Shown: positions 25,231-34,117, counted from the stretch's first letter. The stretch: 64,000 nt of DNA from Ruminiclostridium cellobioparum DSM 1351 = ATCC 15832 (GCF_000621505.1 NZ_JHYD01000033.1:1-64000); one strand, 5' to 3'. The notes: generated by a model not told the origin, from the letters alone. Translations and numbers: made by a program.

Positions 25231-26967
25231 ATGATTTATAGTGATAAGGCTGGAGTATTCCAGGAAAAAGAAAAAAACACATCAAGTTCAAGAAAGTCAG
25301 GTCAAAAGCCTGTTCCAAATCACAGCGCCATACTTCAGAGAGTTAGAATGTTCCCGAAAACAATGACACATGAAGATATTAAAATTCTTCAAAAAACAAT
25401 AGGAAATCAGGCAGTCCACAGGTTAATGAGAGAAATCGGCTTGATAAAGGGCAAAACTGAACAAACGAAAAGAGAAAATGAAACAGGCCTCCCGGATGAT
25501 CTGAAAAATGGTATAGAAATCCTTTCAGGCTTATCCATGGAAAATGTAAGGGTAAATTACAATTCTGATAAGCCGGCGCAGCTAGGGGCCTCGGCATATA
25601 CGCAGGGTTCGGAAATATATGTGGCGCCGGGGCAGGACAAGCGTCTCCCTCATGAGGCCTGGCATGTTGTACAGCAGTCACAGGGAAGGGTGAAGCCTGC
25701 AATGCAGATCAGCGGTGTACAGATAAATAATGATGAGGCGCTGGAACTTGAAGCAGAGAATATGGGGGATAAGGCCGGAAGGATAAAAGCAATCAACGGG
25801 TATCAGGAGCACGAACATGCAAATGCAAATGGGAAGAAAACCGGTATTCCTATAAAAGGAACTACCGTACAATGTGATGGTATTGGTTTCACCAGCTCAA
25901 GAGGAAGAGGTAAAATTAAAGAAATTCCGATATCCGAGTTAAATGAAGCTCAATTGAATTTTATCATAGAGAACAAGGATCATCCCACCATAGCTTACTG
26001 TCCTCCTGAAAAAAAAGATGAGCTTTTCGCCCAGGTAAAGGCCCGCCTGGATGCAATTAAAGATGCACGGCTGAAAAAACAAACAGACGGAGGTCTGGGT
26101 TATCATCATAGCAGTACCAGATATGTTGTTGCTCAATATCCTCCGCAATCAGGAGCAACAAAAGCGGATATTCAGAGCGCATACTCCGCTCTCCCTTTTG
26201 AAGTGGTCGAGCCCAGATCTCCTTTGGTATATTCAGCATATCCGCCCGAACGGGTGCATTCTCCCGGAGGAAGCGAAGCACATCTCTCCGGACCGTATGT
26301 CCGCCCATCGGGAGGAGGCTATTCAGGGGTGGCAATATGGGCGGCGAATTTTCCCGAACGATTGCCGCAGCCTGCCATAGGCATGCCAATCCCACTTTCC
26401 AAAAAACCTGTACCCTGTACGGTAGCGGTAAAGGAAAGCGGCTGGCAGGAAATCGGCCTTGACCGGCTAAAAAGATGGAGTGGTGAAAGGGTACAATACA
26501 AACCCGGCCCAGGTGCTGATCCTGGAGAGAGATCAGACCAGAATGCGGCGATGGGAAATGTTCCTGCAAAAGCTGCGGCAGGAGACGCAGGTTATGTGGA
26601 TGGATTCTGGGAATGGCTGCACCTGATTGCATTCACATTAGGCGGCATAAATGAAAACAAGATTAATCATCCTGAAAATCTTGTTGCAGGTACTTTAGGT
26701 GCCAATCGGGTGCATAAAGTTTTAGAGGATACAATTAAGAAACTGATTGTGGATGATCATACTAAAAAGATATTGGTATTTGCAAGGGCTCATATATTGG
26801 CCTCAAGCTATCATCTGTGCAATAAATTGGAATATAAGCTGAAATTTGATTATAAGGGTTCTGCAAAAGAGTTCTCTTTCGAAATTAATCCTCTGGATAT
26901 AAATCCTGCCCAGGGAGGAAATATGGAAATAATCGAACGGACCATCCTGACAAGGCCGGGTTTCTAG
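25231..26967 (+). CDS. DUF4157 (eCIS-core) protein with C-terminal HNH-like region, candidate toxin
   Basis: A 578-residue protein. Residues about 50-70 carry the leader helix often found before DUF4157 (IKILQKTIGNQAVHRLMREI). Residues about 86-172 form the DUF4157 domain with the HExxH-like motif HEAWH at 141-145. The middle is Pro/Gly-rich. Around residues 462-495 WLHLIAFTLGG and HPENLVAGTLGANRVH resemble the His and Asn positions of HNH/DNA-RNA nonspecific nuclease toxins. DUF4157 is known on effectors of extracellular contractile injection systems and other polymorphic toxins. No signal peptide, no injection-system gene and no obvious immunity gene are in the window. The nuclease reading is inference from motif spacing. 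Confidence 0.75.
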   Translation: MIYSDKAGVFQEKEKNTSSSRKSGQKPVPNHSAILQRVRMFPKTMTHEDIKILQKTIGNQAVHRLMREIGLIKGKTEQTKRENETGLPDDLKNGIEILSGLSMENVRVNYNSDKPAQLGASAYTQGSEIYVAPGQDKRLPHEAWHVVQQSQGRVKPAMQISGVQINNDEALELEAENMGDKAGRIKAINGYQEHEHANANGKKTGIPIKGTTVQCDGIGFTSSRGRGKIKEIPISELNEAQLNFIIENKDHPTIAYCPPEKKDELFAQVKARLDAIKDARLKKQTDGGLGYHHSSTRYVVAQYPPQSGATKADIQSAYSALPFEVVEPRSPLVYSAYPPERVHSPGGSEAHLSGPYVRPSGGGYSGVAIWAANFPERLPQPAIGMPIPLSKKPVPCTVAVKESGWQEIGLDRLKRWSGERVQYKPGPGADPGERSDQNAAMGNVPAKAAAGDAGYVDGFWEWLHLIAFTLGGINENKINHPENLVAGTLGANRVHKVLEDTIKKLIVDDHTKKILVFARAHILASSYHLCNKLEYKLKFDYKGSAKEFSFEINPLDINPAQGGNMEIIERTILTRPGF

Positions 26968-27126
26968 TATTAAGCAATTGCATAGGTCCATTTTTGCATA
27001 TTGGCGAAAGGTGTTAAGAATGCAATATTTATTGAAATGGGCAAATTTTATATTAAAAATAATAAATAGTACATTTTAATATAAAAAAATACTATTTTAA
27101 TCAAAATAGCACTGGATTTTGAATAC

Positions 27127-27163
27127 TTAATTTGTTATAATATACCATGATATAACAAATTAA
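27127..27163. promoter_or_regulatory. 13-bp inverted repeat over a -10 box upstream of the AbrB-zinc-ribbon gene
   Basis: TTAATTTGTTATA (27127-27139) and TATAACAAATTAA (27151-27163) are perfect inverted arms separated by 11 bases. TATAAT (27136-27141) lies at the first arm's edge with TGGATT 17 bp upstream, so the palindrome overlaps a probable promoter. It looks like an operator, plausibly for autoregulation. The rest of 26968-27293 is AT-rich and without a gene. Confidence 0.55.
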
Positions 27164-27293
27164 ACAAGAAATGAATATGTTTGGCAAAAAAATGTTTTGC
27201 CGGCTCAAAAAGATTTGAAATATAAAAAGAGATGAGAAGCCGGTTAATACTATTACAGTAAGGGTCAGATGTTTATAAACAGGAGGGATTATT

Positions 27294-27536
27294 ATGAAAA
27301 GTACTGGTATTGTCAGAAAAACGGATTGCTTGAACAGGGTTGTTATTCCAAAGGAATTGTGCAGAGAGTATGATATTGATGAAGGAACACCCATAGAGAT
27401 TTTTGTTGACGAAGGTAAGATCATATTAACAAAATATTTAAGGGGTTGTACTTTTTGCGGAGAATTAAAAAATTTAACGTACTTTCAGGGTAAACCCATA
27501 TGTGCTAAATGTCGTGAAGATATAAATAACAGATAG
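27294..27536 (+). CDS. AbrB/SpoVT-type regulator with C-terminal zinc ribbon
   Basis: An 80-residue protein. The first 50 residues are an AbrB domain (GIVRKTDCLNRVVIPKELCR, DIDEGTPIEIFVDEGKIIL). The tail has two Cys pairs, CTFC and CAKC, forming a likely zinc ribbon. Clostridia and bacilli have related AbrB regulators of transition-state genes, some with this Cys tail. Position between the DUF4157 gene and the agr genes does not show a target. Confidence 0.85.
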   Translation: MKSTGIVRKTDCLNRVVIPKELCREYDIDEGTPIEIFVDEGKIILTKYLRGCTFCGELKNLTYFQGKPICAKCREDINNR

Positions 27537-27583
27537 TAAAGTTTCTTTTAGTGAATATAGATGCATTTGTATTCGCTCTTCCC

Positions 27584-27622
27584 AAATAAATCCCATTCTC
27601 CCAAGGAGTTTGGGGTTTATTT
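27584..27622 (+). terminator. Terminator of the AbrB-zinc-ribbon gene
   Basis: AAATAAATCCC (27584-27594) pairs with GGGGTTTATTT (27612-27622), with an inner CTCC/GGAG stem, followed by T-rich sequence. Confidence 0.7.
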
Positions 27623-27635
27623 TATTGTATGAAAA

Positions 27636-27673
27636 ATGGCCGCGCACTTTTACTATTTTAGTGCGGCAGCCAT
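27636..27673 (-). terminator. Hairpin at the end of the FIST gene
   Basis: ATGGC (27636-27640) pairs with GCCAT (27669-27673) and GCACT (27644-27648) with AGTGC (27660-27664). It lies ten bases past the FIST stop on the minus strand and is followed by T residues on that strand. Confidence 0.55.
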
Positions 27674-27682
27674 TATTAAAAG

Positions 27683-28759
27683 CTATGCTTTATTTTCAAT
27701 TAAGGCAAGAACGGTGGATTTATTATGTATGACCAATCCGCCATTGGCTTTGGAAGAAATTTCTCCGATGGATAAGGCGCCTTCGACATCAAACTTCAAT
27801 CTGCTCTGTATGTTGTTTAGCTCATCGCTGAATTTTTCATCCAGAAACATGGCGCGGGAGATACAGTCAAACAACATTGCATCATACACTGCGGGTGCCG
27901 TCTGAGCTGCCTGGGATGCTATCTTAATGGACGATTCCAGAAGCAATTCCGTAGCTCCTTTAAGGACATAAACATTGCAGCCCTGAGGGATATTGGCAAC
28001 ACAAATGATTTCTCCGAGGTCATTTACAGTAATAGGATCACGGACGGTCACTCTGCCAAAACCTTCATCAATTCCAAAAGGATGATCCTTGGAAAAAGTG
28101 AAGAAACCTTCTTTGGAAAGAATGATATTTTCTTCTTCCTCGATGACCTGTTTGTAGACATTGAAGGCAATATCGGAATCAAGCTCTGCAACCACATTGT
28201 CATAAGATTTTTTTACTGTAAAGGGTCCCTGCAGTTTTTTCCAGCCGTGTTCCACAAAGGTTTTGCTTTCGGCATTTATAATACAGAGCAGCAGTGCATC
28301 TTTGTAAATGCCGTGATTATCGAACAGACAAGGTCTGTGCACCAAATCATAAAACCCGGCACCGCCTCCGATATAGGTGACATTTGTGCCTAATTTGGAG
28401 AAAACAGTATCAGTCAAATCCTTCATTTTACTTGAAAGACCGTCTACAAGACAAATGGCGGTTAAACCCTTCAAGGTATCGGGATCTGTTTTCATTCGCA
28501 TCATGAAAGGGAGTACAACAGTTGAGTAAATAGGTTCAAGTTTTTTTACGATATAGCCTGTGCGTTCATTTCTATTGCCTACCAAAAGACCTGAATAGAT
28601 ACCTCCGAAGAAGCTGATTTTTTTGCCGTTTAAATAACCCATCAGGTCAGTTACCGTGGATTCCGATTTGTCGCCGACAAATATCATCAGGCTTTGGTTT
28701 TCACTGATTTCAAGGCTGTCAATATAACGAGTAAATGCTTCGTAGTTTTTTAGATACAT
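27683..28759 (-). CDS. FIST-domain sensor protein
   Basis: A 358-residue protein with the FIST N domain (SLMIFVGDKSESTVTDLMGY, FFGGIYSGLLV) and a FIST C region (IINAESKTFVEHGWKKLQGP, IPQGCNVYVLKGATELL). FIST domains are proposed small-ligand sensors, often coupled to signal transduction. ATG 28759 is preceded on its strand by GGAGG; an upstream in-frame start at 28804 is not. It is a stand-alone cytoplasmic protein without a signalling output domain, divergent from agrB. Confidence 0.85.
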   Translation of the reverse strand: MYLKNYEAFTRYIDSLEISENQSLMIFVGDKSESTVTDLMGYLNGKKISFFGGIYSGLLVGNRNERTGYIVKKLEPIYSTVVLPFMMRMKTDPDTLKGLTAICLVDGLSSKMKDLTDTVFSKLGTNVTYIGGGAGFYDLVHRPCLFDNHGIYKDALLLCIINAESKTFVEHGWKKLQGPFTVKKSYDNVVAELDSDIAFNVYKQVIEEEENIILSKEGFFTFSKDHPFGIDEGFGRVTVRDPITVNDLGEIICVANIPQGCNVYVLKGATELLLESSIKIASQAAQTAPAVYDAMLFDCISRAMFLDEKFSDELNNIQSRLKFDVEGALSIGEISSKANGGLVIHNKSTVLALIENKA

Positions 28760-28939
28760 CAGTATGCCTCCGAAATAATATAGTTTTAATGAATATTTTA
28801 ACATATAAAGATTAAATTGAATTGCATTAATTAATTGTAATTATTTCATAAAAATATAAATAGATATGGTGTATTTTTTTGTGGATAAATACTTGTTATT
28901 AATATATAATGGACATATATGTAATAGGTGGTAGCGGCC

Positions 28940-29533
28940 ATGTTAAATAAAATAACGAAAAAGATTACAAATGAGATTATTGTAACAGTGCCTAATATTA
29001 CAGAAGAAAAAGCCGAACAGATACAGTATGGACTTTATATTGCCGCATCAGACGGTTTAAAGTTTATAGCTGTAATGCTGACCGCATATTTTTTGGGACA
29101 ACTTCCACTAGCTCTCGCAGGGGGAGCAGTATTTGCATTGAACAAATCTTTTTTTGGAGGGGTGCATGCCAAAACTCAGCTTGGCTGTATAATAACATAC
29201 TTTATTTTTCTTTTCGGAGCAATCTATTCTTCAAAAATTATTGATATAAGCTATTTCAATATTATTTTGTTTGTTGTTTCAGGCATATTGGTTTACCTTT
29301 ATGCTCCCGCAGATTTAGCTTCAAAACCCATAATCACAAAAAAGAGGTGGAAGGAGTTAAGAGTGCAGGGGAGTGTAACAGTGGCAGTTTTTTTCATAAT
29401 TACTTTTTTTGTCCCCAGAGAATATTCAAATATAATATCAATCATTACTTTAATTAATTCAATTAATATGACACCTGTGTTGTACAGAATAACAAAAAAT
29501 AGAAAGGGTGGGATTATTAATGAAAAAATTTAA
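28940..29533 (+). CDS. agrB: AgrB-like peptide processing membrane protease
   Basis: A 197-residue membrane protein with the AgrB signature SFFGGVHAKTQLGCI, holding the catalytic His and Cys. AgrB cleaves the AgrD precursor C-terminally and makes the thiolactone ring. ATG 28940 lies eight bases after AGGTGG; GTG 28928 is an alternative. The end overlaps agrD by 14 bases, so the two are co-translated. Confidence 0.92.
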   Translation: MLNKITKKITNEIIVTVPNITEEKAEQIQYGLYIAASDGLKFIAVMLTAYFLGQLPLALAGGAVFALNKSFFGGVHAKTQLGCIITYFIFLFGAIYSSKIIDISYFNIILFVVSGILVYLYAPADLASKPIITKKRWKELRVQGSVTVAVFFIITFFVPREYSNIISIITLINSINMTPVLYRITKNRKGGIINEKI

Positions 29534-29660
29534 AATTAAATTGTGGGTATTGACGGTACTGTCAGTAGTGGGTATTTTTGCGGCTACAACTTCCACAGGA
29601 GCTTGTTGGCTCTGGGGAACCTTTTATCAGCCTGAATGCCCCAAGTCTTTACTTAAATAA
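29520..29660 (+). CDS. agrD: AgrD-like cyclic autoinducer peptide precursor
   Basis: A 46-residue peptide beginning inside agrB, with GGTGGGA just upstream. It has an amphipathic N-terminal leader (KKFKIKLWVLTVLSVVGIF), a core around Cys29 (ACWLWGTFYQPECPKSL) and the conserved QPE-x-PKSL recognition tail of clostridial AgrD. The ring-forming Cys29 is followed by seven residues before QPE; in the well known C. perfringens peptide there are five, so the mature ring may be larger or end differently. A second Cys at position 40 lies in the tail. Confidence 0.9.
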   Translation: MKKFKIKLWVLTVLSVVGIFAATTSTGACWLWGTFYQPECPKSLLK

Positions 29661-29665
29661 TAAAT

Positions 29666-29684
29666 AGGGGTTTATTTAACCCCT
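29666..29684. terminator. Shared terminator between agrD and agrC
   Basis: AGGGGTT (29666-29672) pairs with AACCCCT (29678-29684), followed on the plus strand by GTTTTT. It overlaps the last codons of the minus-strand kinase gene, so it can stop transcripts arriving from agrBD. Confidence 0.7.
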
Positions 29685-30955
29685 GTTTTTATTGTCAGCG
29701 TCTGAGTAAATTCCATGGTGGTTTTATCGAAAATATTTGAGTGTAATATATTTTTATAAGAATTCAGTATTCTGTTTGCTATCATGAGGCCATGTCCCCG
29801 GCTTGTACCCTTTGAGGATTTATTCAGATTGGGAATCTTACTGCATTCATTACAGATTTTTATAACTAGATTTTCTTCTGAACTTACCAAAGTCATACTT
29901 ATTTTTAATTTTCCGTTCTGTATGACCTCCTCAATGGCATTATCCAGATATATTCCAACTACTTCGCAAAGCTCTGAAATTTTAACATTTGGAATGGAAC
30001 CCACTTGTCCGATGACTTTAATGTTAAAATCTATTCCGGACTGATTTGCCTTATCAATTTTAGAGGAGATAATTCCAAACAGTCCGGCATTTGTTATATT
30101 GAACAGGGCTGAATTGGAAAAGGATTTTGTGGTACTTTCTGTTTCTTTTAAATAACTTAAAGCATCTTTTACATTATTTTTTTCCAACATTGAATAAACC
30201 ACTGAAAGATGGTTCACTTGGTCATGCTTAAACCTTTGGAAATCCTGTAATGCAATGCTTAGAGATTGATTATAGAAGGCCTGCTGCTTTTGCTCTTCTA
30301 ATATACGTTCTGATTTTTGGTATTGCATTGTATAAAAAATAGAAACAGATAAATAAATTATGGATGATATAATAGAAAATGTAAATATTGAAAGATTAAA
30401 TTGATATAGACAGTAAAAATAGAAATTAGAACCCATTAAGCCTATTGTGGCCGCTAACAAAATAGCAACTGGTCTAATATTCTTGATTTGACCAACAAGT
30501 TTGGGGAATGGAGTGAAATTGACAAAAAGGAAAGTAATTGTATATATGGTAATGTTAATTAAAAGATATAAAGGAATATTTTCTGTAAAAGAATCATTTG
30601 GATTAATTTTAAGAACTAAATCGAATATTAGTGGTATGAAAAAACTCCCTATGCCAGTACCTAACATAATTACGGAAAAAGAGATAATAGATTTTAACAA
30701 GGTGATTTTTAAAGTTATTTTAATAACTGCTATACTTATGATCGTAGTAATTAATGTCCTTAAAAATTGCATTTCAGTGGGCATTAAATACATAATAAGT
30801 GAAGAAATTATACCATTCAATAGTCCAAAGATAACAAAGAATAACTTTTTTTGTCTGGCAGTTATTACAGGATTATAATTTTTCTTTACAAAGAGGTAAA
30901 TCATATATGCTGTCACAAAAACAAAAATAGTGTTCACTACCGTTAGTCCAAACAT
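29672..30955 (-). CDS. agrC: AgrC-like receptor histidine kinase (GHKL type)
   Basis: A 427-residue protein with six to seven N-terminal membrane segments (about 1-215), a dimerisation helix with the phospho-acceptor His in FKHDQVNHLSVVYSML, and a GHKL ATPase domain (CEVVGIYLDNAIEEVI, GTSRGHGLMIANRIL). This is the standard AgrC layout for sensing cyclic peptides. It lies six bases before the response regulator stop... reading along the minus strand it follows the regulator, so regulator and kinase form one operon that converges on agrBD. Confidence 0.9.
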   Translation of the reverse strand: MFGLTVVNTIFVFVTAYMIYLFVKKNYNPVITARQKKLFFVIFGLLNGIISSLIMYLMPTEMQFLRTLITTIISIAVIKITLKITLLKSIISFSVIMLGTGIGSFFIPLIFDLVLKINPNDSFTENIPLYLLINITIYTITFLFVNFTPFPKLVGQIKNIRPVAILLAATIGLMGSNFYFYCLYQFNLSIFTFSIISSIIYLSVSIFYTMQYQKSERILEEQKQQAFYNQSLSIALQDFQRFKHDQVNHLSVVYSMLEKNNVKDALSYLKETESTTKSFSNSALFNITNAGLFGIISSKIDKANQSGIDFNIKVIGQVGSIPNVKISELCEVVGIYLDNAIEEVIQNGKLKISMTLVSSEENLVIKICNECSKIPNLNKSSKGTSRGHGLMIANRILNSYKNILHSNIFDKTTMEFTQTLTIKTGVK

Positions 30956-30961
30956 AGGTTA

Positions 30962-31672
30962 TTATCTCCTGTCAATAATAGACTTGATTTCATCATAAAA
31001 CTTAGGGCCTATCTTGTAGGTGGAGCCATTTATCAGACTTACTTCCTTATTTTTGAAATCAATTTTTTCAATAAATTCCGAGTTGATAAAAGCAGAACGG
31101 TGGATGCGTGTGAACCTGTCATCTTCAATTCTTTTGACCAGTTCCTCCAGCCCTTCATAGGTTTGATATTCTGAAAGATTTGTATAAACGGTTGTTTTAG
31201 TACCGACGTGTTCTATACAGAATATATCGTCACAATTAATGAAATACACTTCAGGACCGCATTTTATGCTGACAGTCTTCTTGGCACGTCTCAGAACATT
31301 TTGCTCTTTATATTTTACAAGTGTTTTCTCCAGTTCATCCCAACCGGGTTTCTGTATGTAGTTAAAAGCCTGAACATCAAAAGCTTTCAGGGTATACTCA
31401 AGAAAGCCTGTCATAAAGATGATTTCACAGGGATAATCGTTTTCACGGATCTGTTTGGCTATATGCATCCCGTTTGTATTTGTGCGTAAATTGATGTCCA
31501 GTATACATATGTTTATATTACGGCTTTTAACCTTTTCTAAGAACTCATCAGGTGAATCGGTAGCAATTATCAATTCGCCATCAATCTTATTTTTCTTTAA
31601 CAGATAAGGAATTTGTCTTTGGTATTCTGCCAACAACTCGTGTTCATCATCAAGTACAGCAATATTTATCAT
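30962..31672 (-). CDS. agrA: AgrA-like LytTR response regulator
   Basis: A 236-residue protein with an N-terminal receiver (MINIAVLDDEHELL; acceptor Asp in ICILDINLRTNTNG) and a C-terminal LytTR DNA-binding domain (IFCIEHVGTKTTVYTNLSEY, FTRIHRSAFINSEFIEKIDF). ATG 31672 is preceded by GGGGG on its strand; a longer start at 31738 is not supported. It sits directly upstream of the kinase gene and should control the agr genes. Confidence 0.92.
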   Translation of the reverse strand: MINIAVLDDEHELLAEYQRQIPYLLKKNKIDGELIIATDSPDEFLEKVKSRNINICILDINLRTNTNGMHIAKQIRENDYPCEIIFMTGFLEYTLKAFDVQAFNYIQKPGWDELEKTLVKYKEQNVLRRAKKTVSIKCGPEVYFINCDDIFCIEHVGTKTTVYTNLSEYQTYEGLEELVKRIEDDRFTRIHRSAFINSEFIEKIDFKNKEVSLINGSTYKIGPKFYDEIKSIIDRR

Positions 31673-31895
31673 ATTATTACCCCCGTTAACGATAGTTCTA
31701 TAATATATCATTTTAGCTAATTTTACAATATTCGCCAAGTAATATTATGTAGAATTAATACGAAAAATAGCCAAATTAGGCAAACTGAACGGTGTATACC
31801 TTAATAGAAATATAATGAAAATTAAGTAAAAGTTTACAATGTATACCTGCGATGATATACTTATTGAAATAAATGTAAATTGCAGGAGGCCAAAT

Positions 31896-32219
31896 ATGAA
31901 CATACCGCTTAAACTCTCCGATAATTCCGACGGGATTATTTATTTCCAGCCTGTAGATGAGAACTATGAATGTGAGGTAGGTATAAAAGACAAGCTCCAC
32001 AATGGATTGGAGAGTGCCTTGGATAATATAACTGATTTTGCATCAAAAGTTCAGGAGTCCCTTATCAGGTTCAGCAACCCTGATAAAGCTTCGGTTGAGG
32101 TTAGTTTCGGACTGACGGCAGATGCAGGAAAGGTAGTGGCAGTGCTCTTGAACAGCCATTCATCGGCAGGTATTAAAATAAAGCTTGAATGGAACCGGGA
32201 GAAGGGGAGACAGGGATGA
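31896..32219 (+). CDS. Trypsin-co-occurring domain 1 (trypco1, CU044_2847-like) protein
   Basis: A 107-residue protein beginning MNIPLKLSDNSDGIIYFQPV and ending with the family pattern VEVSFGLTADAGKVVAVL and IKIKLEWN. Trypco1 domains were defined as small partners encoded next to trypsin-like proteases in predicted conflict systems. GGAGG precedes ATG 31896; an upstream start at 31839 is not supported. Its TGA overlaps the protease-glycosyltransferase ATG (ATGA at 32216), which is strong evidence for joint function. Confidence 0.8.
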   Translation: MNIPLKLSDNSDGIIYFQPVDENYECEVGIKDKLHNGLESALDNITDFASKVQESLIRFSNPDKASVEVSFGLTADAGKVVAVLLNSHSSAGIKIKLEWNREKGRQG

Positions 32220-34117
32220 ATATTGACCGGATAATTGATAATTGCTATATACCCACTATTGTCCAGATTTTTGCCGATGGTGAACCGGCAGGTACAGGCT
32301 TCTTTATTGCTAAAAAACTGGTTCTGACCTGTGCTCATGTGATATTGGGAAATGGACTGCGGCAAATAAGCGGCACAGCAGAATGCAGGAATACCAAAAT
32401 CAAAATTAAGTGGGGGCAGGATAGCTACGAAGCAGAAGTAGAGAATATTGAATACAATGACCCAATTTCCGGTGTAATGATGAAGGATTTTGCATTTATC
32501 CGCATTCTAAAGGAATTTGACCATCCCATAGTTGTTGTAGATGAAGGCAATATGCAGATAGGGGATGAATGCTTTGCTATGGGCTATCCCGCAGGAAAAC
32601 CCATGGGGGAACAGGTTACCATTAAATACGAAGGGATGACCAATGCTTCTCTTCTGAAATTTGCCAGAGGTCAAATTCAGCCGGGCTACAGCGGAGCTCC
32701 CATTTTAAATATGAGGACGGGAAGGGTTTGCGGAATATTAAAGCGAACAAGGGATTTTACCACTGACCTTGGAGGATGGGGAATACCTGTTTCGGACATT
32801 CTAAACTATTCTTCCGCACTGTTCAGGCTGCACAGGAACACTTCCGTCAATGAAGAATGGGAGTCCTGCCTGAGCAGTATCCCAAAACAACCGCCAATAA
32901 AGGTGTGTTTTATTTCATCCGAATACCAGCCGCATATTATCGGCGGCCTGGGTGTTCATGTGACTCAATTGACAGCAGAACTGGGAAAGAAACTGAGCGT
33001 TGATGTAGTGCTTCCCGAGCAAAAAACAGGCTACACGTCCCAGTCACCGGGTGTAACCTTTTGCTCTACCTGCGGCACGCCTTCATACAGCAGTCCTGCG
33101 GCCTGGCTGGATTTTGCCCGGCAGGCAGCTTATGAAATAGGCAGGATACAGCCGGATGTAATTCACTGCCATGACTGGGTAACGGTTCTGGCGGGAATAA
33201 AGTGCCGTTGGCTCCTTAAAAAGCCGCTGATTTTTCATATACACCTTCCGAACCTTGCACCTCTCTGCTCCTCTATTGAGAATCTGGGACTTATTTGTGC
33301 AGATCTTGTTACGGTCAACAGCAGACATGTGCGTCAGGAAATTTTGCACAGGGATCTGCCCATTACACGTATAGAGATTGTTCCTAACGGAGTTAATACC
33401 AATGAATTTTTACCTTGCGGGGATTGGCCGGAGGAGGAACAATATATATTATTTGTCGGCAGGCTGGTAAAGCAGAAGGGTGTGGAGTTTTTAATACGTG
33501 CCATGTTTTATATAAAGGAAAAGTTTCCACATATCCGCCTTAAAATTGTAGGTGACGGAGAATATGAATCATGGCTTAACCGCCTTAAAACAAATCTTAT
33601 GCTGTCGGACATGGTTGAGTTTCTGGGCCATAAAAGCGGACAGGATTTAATCCAACTGTATCAGAAAGCACAATTGGTAGTGGTTCCAAGCATCAACGAG
33701 CCATTTGGAATGGTGGCTCTGGAAGCAATGGCTTGCAGGCGCCCGGTGGTAGCCAGCAGAACCGGAGGGCTTAAGGAAATTATTGAACACGGCAAAACAG
33801 GGTTTTTGGCCGAGCCTGAAAACTATCTGGATCTGGCGCAATGGATCATGTCGCTGCTTCACAGCAAGGAACTCCGGCAGCAGATGGGTTCAAACGCATA
33901 CGCATGTGCTAATGGCGATAAATATAAATGGTCTTCCATAGCACAACAGTACACCGGATACTACACCGGGCTGTTAAAGTCAGACATAACCGGCGAGCCG
34001 GACGGAAGAAAGAAGGCGGAGGCTGCAAAACTCATTGAGCAGATAAAGGCAGTATCAAAGAAAATGAAGAGCACTGTATCAAATGGATTATTTGATGAAT
34101 TGTTTGATTGGATGTGA
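32216..34117 (+). CDS. Trypsin-like serine protease fused to a GT4 glycosyltransferase
   Basis: A 633-residue fusion. Residues 1-205 are a trypsin-like domain with the triad His41 (TCAH), Asp91 (KDFAFI) and Ser149 (PGYSGAPI). Residues about 229-600 are a GT4 (GT-B) glycosyltransferase: CFISSEYQPHIIGGLGVHV, CHDWVT, VPNGVN, FVGRLVKQKGVEFLI and the E-x7-E motif in NEPFGMVALEAMA. A charged helical tail ends the protein. No signal peptide or membrane segment is seen, so it is probably cytoplasmic. Both active sites look intact. This pairing is not one I know from characterised proteins. It is coupled to trypco1 upstream and lies four bases before the next gene. Confidence 0.88.
   Translation: MNIDRIIDNCYIPTIVQIFADGEPAGTGFFIAKKLVLTCAHVILGNGLRQISGTAECRNTKIKIKWGQDSYEAEVENIEYNDPISGVMMKDFAFIRILKEFDHPIVVVDEGNMQIGDECFAMGYPAGKPMGEQVTIKYEGMTNASLLKFARGQIQPGYSGAPILNMRTGRVCGILKRTRDFTTDLGGWGIPVSDILNYSSALFRLHRNTSVNEEWESCLSSIPKQPPIKVCFISSEYQPHIIGGLGVHVTQLTAELGKKLSVDVVLPEQKTGYTSQSPGVTFCSTCGTPSYSSPAAWLDFARQAAYEIGRIQPDVIHCHDWVTVLAGIKCRWLLKKPLIFHIHLPNLAPLCSSIENLGLICADLVTVNSRHVRQEILHRDLPITRIEIVPNGVNTNEFLPCGDWPEEEQYILFVGRLVKQKGVEFLIRAMFYIKEKFPHIRLKIVGDGEYESWLNRLKTNLMLSDMVEFLGHKSGQDLIQLYQKAQLVVVPSINEPFGMVALEAMACRRPVVASRTGGLKEIIEHGKTGFLAEPENYLDLAQWIMSLLHSKELRQQMGSNAYACANGDKYKWSSIAQQYTGYYTGLLKSDITGEPDGRKKAEAAKLIEQIKAVSKKMKSTVSNGLFDELFDWM

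Noticed and set aside
26057-26632. 191-codon open frame antisense to the DUF4157 gene
   Set aside because: Low-complexity reading opposite the Pro/Gly-rich part of the real gene, with no ribosome site.
27294-27536. Immunity gene for the DUF4157 toxin candidate
   Set aside because: The product is an AbrB-type DNA-binding protein with a zinc ribbon and its own promoter, not an immunity protein type I can support.
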